Assembly: GCA_038496675.1 (NCBI GenBank)
Contig: CM076651.1
Coordinates: 3,652,371 to 3,716,370 of the forward strand
Direction of reading: 5' to 3'
Source of the DNA: Rachycentron canadum
Taxonomy: Eukaryota; Chordata; Actinopteri; Carangiformes; Rachycentridae
Length of the DNA stretch: 64,000 nucleotides
Shown one piece after another: positions 50,493 through 61,465 of the stretch. The notes below the pieces were generated by a model. The model was not told the origin of the DNA, did not search any database, and saw only the letters and a program-made list of their open reading frames with translations. Made by a program: the position numbers and the translations under genes. Numbering within the stretch: the stretch's first letter is position 1; every line of letters begins with the position of its first letter.

Positions 50493-53400
50493 ATGAAAAT
50501 GTCAGTTGTGTCCAAGAAGCTGTGGAGCGTCCACAAACAGCTGGTTCTCCTGCTCACGCCGCTGTTCTTCCTTCCTTTACTTTTCACTCTGCCGGAAAAG
50601 GTAAGTGGTTTTAGGCTTTATGGGTTCACGTGTGCATCTGAACATTTCCAGCATTTTCCACGAATGAATGATAAATGAGTCATGTTGATTCACTCAGGGC
50701 CTGAAACAACTCTGTCTTGTCTGATATGAACATGAAAAAAAAGAAAACAATGACAGGAGGTGAAAGTGTTTAAAATCAGTTGTCAAATCATGACACTAGT
50801 TTTCACTTATCAGACACAAGGAGTATTAGTATTAGTATTAGGTAGCCTACTAAAACTAAACGTTTTCCAAGACTAAATAAATAAATGAACCATTTGTCAA
50901 TTAACTGATTAGTTAATCAATAGAATAAAATACATTTGGCATTTCTGTCATTTTCTAGCACAAATAGTGAAAATAGAAACTAGTTCCAGCTGCTCCAATG
51001 ACAAGATTTGCTATTTTTCTTCGATTTAACATAGTAAACTGAATATCTTTTAGCTTTGGACATTTGATTGAATAAAACAGGACATTTGAGGATGTCAACT
51101 TGGTCTCTGGGAAGTTGTAATGAGTGTATTTTCACTATTTTATTGGCCAAAAAATTAATCAGTTAATAGAATAAATAATTAAAAGATTAATAGATAATTT
51201 AGTTAAGTTAGTTTTTTAGTTTAGTTTTAGTTAGTTAATTGTTAGTTGCAGCTCCAGTTAAAAGATTGTATTTTTAGGTCAGGCACTAGTATTAGTTTGC
51301 AATTTATTTTACTTATTCCATACAAACACACACCTTGTGTGCACAAAGATGAACACGTACACATTCACACCTTCCCACAAACACAGTATTTATATATCAC
51401 AGTAATTTATTTTCTCTGTGTCGCAGACGTCACCAGCAACATACAGTCCATCATCTGTGAAACACAACCATGTAGCTCATTTGATTGTTCCTTTTTTTTA
51501 CCTGTGAATCTCTATATTGTTTTGTTAGTTGACTCAACATTAACGACCACATGTTGCTTATCTTTTAGGAGGGAAAATGTCTTTATGTGGTGGTGCTGAT
51601 GGCTATGTTTTGGTGCACAGAGGCCCTTCCTCTGGCTGTCACGGCGATGCTTCCAGTCTGCCTCTTCCCAACACTGGGAATTCTCCCATCCAAAAAAGTC
51701 TGCCCTCAATACTTCCTCGAAACCAATTTTCTCTTCCTCAGCGGCCTCGTGATGGCGTCGTCGATCGAGGAGTGGGGCCTGCACCGCAGAATAGCCCTGA
51801 AGGTCCTTAGTATTGTTGGAGTAAAACCAGCCTGGTGAGGAAACTTTGCTGGAAGGATGTTTAAAGGATAAATCTGGTGATTCTGGATCGATTTCATTGT
51901 CAGAAAAGACCAATCCCATCAATCAGTTGCCACCATGCTCCTATCTTATGTACAAAAACATGAAAAAAAACAAAAAAAAAAAAATCTATGAAAAACATAC
52001 AGTCCCCGACATAATTGTGACTCCTGTTTGATTAACATTTGCTAAGAACTAGTGTGAGCTTTTTCAAAGCATCGAGAAACAGAATAACACAATATCTGTT
52101 TTGGTCTTTTGAAAATAGAGAATTGGGTCAAATTCATCCCCTAAGGGAGAGTTTGTTTTGATTGCAATCGTGATTGTATTGTAATATTTTCACAGGCTCA
52201 TACTGGGAATGATGATGACTTCCTCCTTCCTGTCCATGTGGCTCAGCAACACGGCCACAACAGCCATGATGCTCCCCATTGCTAACGCCATCCTGGAGAG
52301 CCTGTTTGGAGACCTGGAAACCCTGAAACAAAAGTGCAAGTCCACAGAGGATCCAGAGGGCGATATAATAAATGGTACATGATATGTCCCCAGTTTTACA
52401 GAATAATTACTGACTAATTAAATTACTTCAAGCTGCTTTAATTCATATCTTTGTATTAACAATGGATGAAATGCTTACGTCTCATCTTGAGGGAGTGAGT
52501 CACGGTGATTAATGGAGCGTTTTAGCGTCTTCTAACTTTGCTATTTAGTTTAAACCTTTTTAAATCTCACTGCCCTCAGAGCGTCATTTTTGGCTACAGC
52601 GGACAGACACAGTTAGAAACTAGCTTGTGAATATGGTGGAATATTTTGCAAGATATTCCCTTCAAAAGCAAGTGAATATTTATTTTACATGAAAGACAGA
52701 AATGACTATGTTGCTGTGTGTTTATAAGTAACCAGTTTGTCTTATCAGGTGATAATGCGCCAATATTGAGGTTACAGTTTGTACTACTGCCCTCAAATTA
52801 CCAAAAAAAAACAGTGTATGCAGGTTTACTAATGTTGGTTTATGTGTCCACACATACAAAGACAGCAAATATAATTTTTGCTTTGTGTTAACTTTGCCTA
52901 CATGAACCTTTAATATGTAATCTAATATGTGAACTTTGTGCACTTTTTCCATAACACTGAGTCCTCAGATACAAAGTTAGTCAATATTCAAGTGGTAATT
53001 GATTAATGATGCTTTTTTGACTTGGTCATATATTAAATATACCGAAAGCACGGCCAAACAATGGAGATAAAACTCATAATACTTATACATAATACATAAT
53101 ATTACTGCTGTTTTTACCATTAATATTTTGTTAAGTTTTAAATTTCACATGAACACAAAGTTTTTGCTTCACTTCCTTTCAGGTCAGTCTACATTAAAGC
53201 TGCATTCGCTGCCGTCCATGCCCTCGGAAAAACAAATACTGTCAATAGATGGGTAAGAGGAACACACTGATTTTAATGCTGTTACGATTGTGTGTTTGTC
53301 TGTTTTTTTTAAGGATTTTTCTAGAGGCATTAAAGGCACTAAAGAAAAGACGTCTTGCTTGTAGTTAGATAAAAAGCATAAAATGAATAAATTATGAAAA

Positions 53401-53619
53401 ATGAAAAATTTTAATTGTGCTCGAACTTGAAAAGGACGGATGGGACGGAGCAGACAGACTCAAGGACAGCTGAGGAGATCCGATCAGAGTCGGAGTATCA
53501 GCTGAAGGTGTGGAAAGGATTCCTGATCTGTATCCCTTATGCAGCCAGTATTGGAGGTACGGCTACGCTCACCGGCACCGCGCCCAACCTCATCATGATT
53601 GGACAGCTGAAAAGGTAGA

Positions 53620-53650
<31 letters not shown>

Positions 53651-54977
53651 GTGCAGCATTCAAATAGAGAAGTGATCACTTTCCCATCCTGTTTGAGAAC
53701 AAAACTTTTGTTTTTCAGTTACTTCCCAGACTGTGACCTCATCAACTTCGGCTCTTGGTTCGCATTCGCTTTCCCGCTCATGCTTCTCTTCCTGTTTTTG
53801 GGATGGCTATGGATTGCGTTTCTATATGGGGGATTGAACACACGGTAATATGGTGTAATATTGATATCTTGTATCGATATCCTTATAATTTCTGGCTGCG
53901 CCACCTTCAGACACTGAGTATGGTTTTGAGTTCACTTGAGGGAAAACACTTTTGACTGCACAGTCAGATTACTAGAAATATACAGAATTGTTCTTCTCTC
54001 TTTTCCTGTTTTTATTTTATGCAGGTTGTGCTTCAAGAAACACGACCGAAGAGCTCTGGCCGAGGCCAGAGCCAAAGCTCTAATAGAGGAGGATTACAGG
54101 AAACTAGGGCCCATAAAGTGAGGACTCGTGTATGTCTTCAAATCTCATGCAATAGATGGTGAATGAGTACATTTTTATAAAAGAGCCTTTTACTGACTTT
54201 TTTTGTTTACTCTTGATGCCCAATTTCAGTTTTGCAGAGGGAGCCATCTCTTTCTTTTTTATATTGTTTGCTGTTCTCCTGTTCACACGAGATCCCAAAT
54301 TTGTCACTGGCTGGTCTGTGTTTTTTAAAAAAGGGTAAGAAAGACACAATTGATGAAAAGATAAAGCAATGTGTTTGTCAGTACAAGAGCTTTTTATATT
54401 GAGAAATAACCGCAGGATCTCCATATTGAGATGCCTGTTTGTTGTTCTTTTTGTTTAATTGTGTCCTCCTCTTGTTGTCCTGCAGGTACGTCTCAGATGC
54501 TGTCACTGGTGTGATCATTGTGTCCATATTGTTCTTCTTCCCCTCACAGAAACCTTCACTGAGCTGGTGGTTTGACCCACAAGGTCAGTCACCTAAAAAA
54601 AAAACACACCTATGAAGGGATATTCATAACTTACAGGAAATAAAACTGAATCTATTGAACATTGTAACTATTGGATACTATAAAGAAACAAGGTCATCCA
54701 CCAAACAGATAAATCATCTGGAAATTAGCAGTTTGCAGCATGTGAGGCTGCATCGAAACAAGTCAGAAATTAATATTGATGACCAAGTATTTGTGAAAGA
54801 TTCAAAAAACTGAGTCTGTTGCAGAATAGTGAAAATAAGCTGAGGAATGTTAATAATGTAGATTAGAGAGTCTGAGTAAATTTCCCGTCTGGAAGTGAGA
54901 CTGTAGTTTCTCTGTTTCTGATTAGAATAAGCCCTCAAAGCTATGTTGGCACACTTTGGGGGTTTTGGTTTTGTGTT

Positions 54978-55025
<48 letters not shown>

Positions 55026-57673
55026 GGAGACACGTGTGCATGCTATTGTGTATATTATGTTCAGCTGGTCAAATAAACCACTGGACACAAGCACAAGAAA
55101 AAAAAAACAAATCATGGGGTTCATTTGACCCTTTCAATGGAGGTTAAAATTTCGAATAGAATAGAAGAGAAATCAAATTATATAACATATAAAAGTTGAA
55201 CAGAAAACTATTCATCAAGAAACAGTACTATGATAAAAACTACAACTTAAACACTTAACACTTCAGAGCAAAATTTGTGGCCCTTTGTCTTTAAATTTCA
55301 ATATATTTTTGTTTTATTTTGTAACAAAGAAGTTCAGTTAAACGGCATCATTCTCACCCTGCATTAGCAAATACCAGTAATGTTGCAGAAAACATGTCCA
55401 AAATGCAAATGCAGAAACACCAAAGTTTTTTTTAACTATATTACACAACATATATAAAAGCCTTTTTCTTAAAGCTGTTTTTTTCTGGTTTCATCCCACA
55501 TTGTTTCTCCTCAGCTTCAAACACTCCTTATGTTCCTCTCCTGTCATGGAAGAAAGCCCAGGACTCTGTTCCCTGGAATATCATTCTGTTGCTTGGAGGC
55601 GGCTTCGCGATGGCCAAAGGTTGTGAGGTAAAGACGTTGGTCTGTGTGAAAACAGTCGTAAATTTGGATGAGTCTTCATATTCTTGCATGTTTCTTAAAG
55701 CAATAGGTTGACATTTTGGTAAATCTACTTATTTACAGCAGCAGCAGCTTGTTGGCTTATCTCAGCATAAAGACAGGAAATGGGAGAAACAAAAAAAAAA
55801 AAAAAAACCCTGCATGATCTATATCCTTTGTTTAAGATGTATACAAACCTAATTGTGGTTTTGGGGGGTGTATGTGCAGTGACTTCCTCTTTAATACTCA
55901 ATAACTGCCTCATAAAACCGTAGCTTCTTGTTGTTTGGTCTGATTAAACAAGCGTCATACAGCAGCAGTCTTATTCACTCTTCCCCTGTTTCCAGGATTT
56001 ATACAAAGCTAAGCTAACTGACTGTTGGTTGTAGTATAACTGTCTTCGAAGAAACATACATACATCAAAATGTACATTTAAGATTTAGTTTCTTTGGTAA
56101 AGTTTGCAGGATCAGCAACATTTACATGTGATAAGCCTGAGTAGTAAAATGTCCTCTTTCCTGTTATCTCTGTGCTGCTCTGCTCTGTTTGGGTCTGTTC
56201 TCCACTTGGCTTTATTATGTTGTGATTTGATCTTTGACCCTTAAACCCAATCTTGTGGTGTTTGGCAGGAGTCTGGCCTCGCCTCCTGGATTGGAGGCCA
56301 CCTCCAACCTTTGGCTGAGGTCCCTCCTGCTGCAGCTGTGATGTTGATCACTGCTTTCCTGGCCTGTTTCACTGAGTTCGCCAGCAACACAGCCACAATT
56401 ATAATATTTTTACCCGTCATTGCTGAACTGGTGAGACTCGTCTCAGATATGTGGAGAGTTCATTTATATTAATTATATTAATTTATATTTAACTACGTGT
56501 TCCGGTTGTGCAATGGACCGATGAAGATGCTAAGAAACTGTGCGACAGCTGTGAAGATGAAGCAGTGGAAAGTCACTAACTGGACAAGGAACAGGATTTG
56601 GTGCTGACCTCATCCTTTCTGTTGGCCAAAGGATTAGTAGCCTTGTTAAACTCTTGCAATAGATGTTCAGATGTTTGTAGCTGGTTGGACATTAACTGCT
56701 GTTGTCAGAAATTATTAACTGGGGCTCTTGTACTTTTCAATGGTTTCTATACTGTTAAAAACACAATTAAAGTAAAATAGTACAACCAAACTACTACTAA
56801 ACTACTAAAAGAATCATGATAGGATACATGGGGGGGGCTGAGTGGTCATCTAAATTAGAAAAAATACTGAGCCTTAACCACAAAGAATTCTTGATTAGTT
56901 TTGTTTAAGAAATATCGTAGTTCCTCTAAAAATATTAGGACAGTGTTTTCTGTGGCTCACCTAAAGTAACAGGGACCCTTATGGAAATAGATACTGCTGC
57001 TTTTGAGTTTTCTAAATGTGTATCATAACAATGTTTAGTATCTTTGGAAAAACTTCAGATCTTGGCTAGTATAAAAAATCATCTTTTGTAGGTTTAAATG
57101 ATACATGTTTATAATAAAAGAGAGTAAAATAAATAGATAGTATTTAATAATATAATAAAAGAGTATTGGCACCGCCAAAAGGGCTTTAAAGAGTGGATGA
57201 ACCTCTCCATTATAGTTCTTATTAAATAATCTATATTCTGTTCCAATAAGGATTTGGTCTTTGTGTTGGTCTCTGCAGGCGATTCATATCTCAGTGAACC
57301 CTCTTTACTTCATGATACCTGCCACAGTAGGATGTTCGTATGCCTTCATGCTGCCAGTGTCAACACCACCAAACTCCATCGCCTTTGCATCAGGCCATCT
57401 CATGGTCAAAGACATGGTAAGAGCTGCACAGCAGCACTCAACACTAATATGACACATGAAAATATAACACATATTTTCATGTCCTCTCAGGTGAAGACTG
57501 GCTTTGTCATGAACATCCTGGGTGTCCTCTCTGTCTCTCTGGCCATGAACACGTGGGGCATCGCAATGTTTAACTTGAACTCATACCCAGAATGGGCTCA
57601 GACCATCAACAAGTCTGCTGTTGTCACTGATGTGCACTTATCGCCTGTCCACTCGCTCAACGCCACTGTCTGA
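50493..57673 (+). CDS. slc13a3: Sodium/dicarboxylate cotransporter SLC13A3 (NaDC3)
   Basis: Thirteen exons: 50493-50600, 51569-51834, 52196-52374, 53183-53252, 53435-53614, 53719-53844, 54025-54117, 54230-54334, 54486-54583, 55515-55627, 56269-56430, 57279-57416, 57491-57673. They total 1821 nt, or 606 aa (human about 602), with all phases closing. A second in-frame ATG at 50499 could start it. Family blocks include YWCTEALPL-like FWCTEALPLAVTAMLP, CPQYFLETNFLFLSGL, IGGTATLTGTAPNLI and FAFMLPVSTPPNSIAF-like CSYAFMLPVSTPPNSIAF. Both SNT signature motifs that form the Na+/substrate sites are intact: SNTATTAMM at about 142 and SNTATIIIF at about 485. NaDC3 is a plasma-membrane importer of succinate, alpha-ketoglutarate and N-acetylaspartate with several Na+ ions, in kidney, liver, placenta and glia. 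ocstamp follows downstream as in human. The acceptor of exon 5 has a weak pyrimidine tract. Confidence 0.96.
50601..51568 (+). other. slc13a3: Intron 1 of slc13a3
   Basis: Donor gtaagtgg, acceptor cttatcttttag. It contains MITE copy E. No nested gene. Confidence 0.85.
50895..51256 (-). repeat. hAT-type MITE, copy E
   Basis: It contains AGTAAACTGAATATCTTTTA (reverse complement of the family's CAAAGATATTCAGTTTACT block) and ends TTAGTTGCAGCTCCA. It lies in intron 1 of slc13a3. A TTAG-rich simple stretch at 51195-51245 has expanded near its right end. Confidence 0.7.
53617..53645. repeat. Poly(T) tract in slc13a3 intron 5
   Basis: About 28 thymines directly follow the exon 5 donor, leaving an unusually short 104-bp intron. 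Confidence 0.9.
54982..55024. repeat. (GT)n microsatellite in slc13a3 intron 9
   Basis: About 21 GT units. Confidence 0.95.
55705..56050. repeat. Inverted dispersed repeat, copy 2, in slc13a3 intron 10
   Basis: The left arm is near 55705-55795 (TTGACATTTTGGTAAATCTA, then TTGGCTTATCTCAGCATAAA and GACAGGAAATGGG). The right arm near 55980-56040 (CCCCTGTTTCCAGGATTTAT, then AAGCTAAGCTAACTGACTG) is the reverse complement of the GCTTAGCATAAAGACTGGAA part. The arms face each other like those at 5.1-5.8 kb. Confidence 0.55.
56431..57278 (+). other. slc13a3: Intron 11 of slc13a3
   Basis: Donor gtgaga, acceptor ttggtctctgcag. AT-rich; nothing else was recognised. Confidence 0.85.
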
Positions 57674-57894
57674 TCACTCACCCGGTCTCAGTATGAGCAC
57701 AGTATCAGAGGATTGTGAATAGATCCAACACTAAACAGGGACTAAAGTCTGTCTGTTGACGTCCACACTGTGTCACTAAAATGTCAAAGCACTCTGGGAG
57801 CTTCAGCTGTTACCTGTTATGATGCTTTTAATAAGTTTGTTATATATTCAAGTGTCAAGATTTCATATCAGAAAAGTGTAAATCTTAAGTTAAA

Positions 57895-57900
57895 AATAAA
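57895..57900 (+). terminator. slc13a3: Proximal polyadenylation signal of slc13a3
   Basis: AATAAA lies 222 bp after the stop. Further AATAAA words near 58628, 58748 and 58831 could serve a longer 3' UTR. Confidence 0.5.
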
Positions 57901-58950
57901 GCATAGTGATGTTGATGATGATAGTTGGGGTCATTTTGACAGGTGGGGTACTAACCTATACTCAGTGTGTTACCCACAGTAGATTCAGATCAGCGCTAGT
58001 TAAGAGAAGCAGCTGGGAGCGATGAGCTGCTTTGGACAGAGGGCAGCAATATAAACTTATTTTATCCACTTCAAAAAAAATACCACAAGCCACCATTGAA
58101 CCTCTTTGCTACTACACACAAGCTTTGTCTGACTCACGCAGTTGATCTGAGGAGTAAAACAGGAACAGGTCAGGACAGTAGATAGTATATTTTTTCTATG
58201 GCCATTTCAAAGTGGCTAAAACACGTTTTTACAGCTGGTCCCGGCCACAGCGGCTCATCACTCAACCGGCAGAGCACTGATCTGAATCTACTACAGGTAA
58301 TACACTGACTATAATGCCTCACACAACTCCATGTCAAATAATCCAAACTATCACTTGAAGAACAAGCTGCATTAATTCACTCTGCTTTATTAAAACAGAA
58401 ATGGGGAAACATGTACCCTCAACAACAACAACAACTTGAGCTCTGAAGAGTTTTTTTATATATATATATTTTGAAACTCCAGTCTGCAGAGTGTGCTGTT
58501 TGTATTGATGCTACTAGACTGACCTCTGGGGAATGAGTGAGAGACATCTGTGAATAATTGTTTTAAAATATCTATTTTTAGGTTAAATCACTTAGAGATC
58601 ATGTTACTTGTTTATGTCTTATATGGCAATAAATGGTTGCATAAACAACATTTTAAATCTTTTCTACATTAGAGTTTGAATCCTGACTAATGAATTTGTA
58701 AATTTTGTTACGTGATTTGAATTCTTACAGTATAAATGCTGTTACAAATAAATTGTTTGAGTTTTTATTATGATCATTTAGTTGTATGTGGTCTCTGTAT
58801 TTGCTTGTAATGATAACAGGTTTACTGTTAATAAAGGGGCCTTGTTATCAGAAGATCTGCAACAGCTAAATTAGAAAATCAACAAAAACCCGTGACCCTC
58901 GATTTCCCAAGTTTAACACAGGTAATTTTACACGTTTTGGCCTCTGAACG

Positions 58951-59015
<65 letters not shown>

Positions 59016-60899
59016 ACAGTTGTAAATTCCTCACAGGGTGTATTTGGTGTTGTAAACTCTTCTGAAGTCCCAAGGTTTGACAACAATTGTTAACTTGTCC
59101 GAGGTTGTGTGGTTACTCAGTGTTAGGAGTGTCAGTGAAAAAAGTCCTGTGGCGTTTAGATGTAAAACTATAAAATACTGACCTGAACCTCACAGACTAG
59201 GACATAATGTACACACATGTCAGCGCAATGCAAACACAACTGCACCACAGCAGATTTATAGCTCTGTTTTTTGAGAATCAACATGGATTAGAAACATTTG
59301 TTCAAAGTTCAATCCCTTCTCACTGGTGAAATTTCTTATTTCATATACATCAGAATATCTTTGCACTATTGTGTCTGAAAAATGGGTGAGGCTCTAATCA
59401 CGATTTTCTGCCCTGTCACAAATTCAACACTGGAGATTTCAAGTCAGAAAACAATCAGATTCAATAAATCTGTGTTGGGGAAGCTACTATTTACTTTACA
59501 CTGGAAGATGTTGAACAAGTGCTTAGATACACAAGGGAGAAATCTAGTTAGGTCATCACCCCCCTTTCCCTCATTCACCAATAGTCGCTCACGTGACAGT
59601 ATTTCAAGTTTGGAGTTCAGATGTTTCTTGCTGAAATGCCCCTTGAGGACAGTCATTAACAAACTCCTGCCAATAATTTGATCTATTTATATATTTTTTT
59701 AAACTAAAAGCAGCTACCTTGTTAAGCTTCAGTGCAGTTACTTTACACTGCACAACAAAGTTATTATTACATAGCAAGTAAGAACAACTAACCCCTAACC
59801 CTAACCCAAATATCCCAAATAATACGTTTTATTTCCACTTTTCACATACAGCTTCAGGTTGGTATCCCTTGTTTTTTAACATTGTGACTTTTAAGTCCTG
59901 TGATTTGGTGATATATAAAAATACAATAAAGTGAAGCCAATGCTGAAGAGCCTTAAAACTACATCTATCTAATGACCACCGGGGGGCGACTCCACTGGTT
60001 GCAAAAATAAGTGTTTGTACAGAAGTCTTTGAGGAAATCTCACTTGATGTATTAGCTGATGAGTTTATGGTCTCAATCACTAGTCATTTTCAATAAAACA
60101 CAATGTTTTTTAAAATGGTCCCATTTAGAGGGAAATATATGATAAAGTGGGTAGACCAGACCAGAAACAGTGACCTGCCTGACAATCAGGATAGAGCATA
60201 GATCAGGTCAGATCCACCCCCCCTCCTCCTCAGCTCAACCTTCTCCAAATATGGTTTGTTCTGGTTTCAAAAAACCCACATGGTAATGGCCAATTTAAAA
60301 ACTTGAGGTTTCAAAATGACAGCTCACAAACCAATGCGTGATGTGATGCTGGGTTGACACTTGGGCCCAACTTGTGGCAACACATAGGATTTGAAAATTT
60401 ACAACAGTCATCAGTTTCATAATCCATTCACTTGGATGACTGGAGGAAGGAGAGCAAATATGAAATAGATCAGTAATGATCAGTAATGATCAGTGAAGTA
60501 AACTTCACTCCTTTAGCAGACGAGTGTAAAAATCCATCTGGTGTCAAACTACACACTTTCCCTCGGTGGAGGGAGCTTAAGATAAACTGTGTGATCAACA
60601 CTGATGTCAGCTTCACAGTGTGTGAGCTGACTGAAACAAATACTCCATCAACACTGATGGCACTCTGCAACTGCACTCGGGTTAGTGTGACATGTGTAAC
60701 TGTGTATGTGTGAATGTGTCATGCCTCAATGTGATTCTTTCTCATGTATGATTTACATGGAGAAGAGATGACTTCTTTTACAATGTGGAAACTTGTAGGC
60801 GACCCAAAAACAACATGACCGTGACTGTTCAGAGAAGTTCCCCTTTTTACCTTTATATTCCTTCAACGCTTCCCAGTCCTGCCTTTCCTCAATCTCAGA
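57901..60899. other. Region between slc13a3 and ocstamp
   Basis: It may hold the distal slc13a3 3' UTR. A 64-bp AG tract is at 58952-59015. Short open frames have no domain. No exon was recognised. Confidence 0.5.
58952..59015. repeat. (AG)n microsatellite
   Basis: A pure AG run of about 64 bp. Confidence 0.97.
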
Positions 60900-60990
60900 A
60901 TGAAGGTTGTCACAGACACAGTTATTACTCCTCTAAGGTGAGATTTTTATGTTCTATCTATGTATCCATCTATGTATCTATGTATCTATA

Positions 60991-61033
<43 letters not shown>

Positions 61034-61417
61034 CATGATATATATATATATATATATTACATGATTTATATATATATATATATTACATTATTTATTTATA
61101 TATATATATATNNNNNNNNNNNNNNNNNNNNNNNNNNNNNNNNNNNNNNNNNNNNNNNNNNNNNNNNNNNNNNNNNNNNNNNNNNNNNNNNNNNNNNNNN
61201 NNNNNNNNNNNNNNNNNNNNNNNNNNNNNNNNNNNNNNNNNNNNNNNNNNNNNNNNNNNNNNNNNNNNNNNNNNNNNNNNNNNNNNNNNNNNNNNNNNNN
61301 NNNNNNNNNNNNNNNNNNNNNNNNNNNNNNNNNNNNNNNNNNNNNNNNNNNNNNNNTGTATAAGAGACAGTATATATATATATATATTACATGATTTATA
61401 TATATATATATTACATG

Positions 61418-61465
<48 letters not shown>

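Noticed and set aside
50285..50614. A 109-codon frame over slc13a3 exon 1
   Set aside because: It is in another frame from the clear transporter exon and runs through its donor site.
59785..59810. CCCTAACCCTAACCC, telomere-like
   Set aside because: Only about two units. Not enough for an interstitial telomere.
60785..61363. A 192-codon frame beginning METCRRPKNN
   Set aside because: More than a third is Ns and TA repeat. Its frame does not match the phase of ocstamp exon 2; the overlapping ATG at 60900 does.
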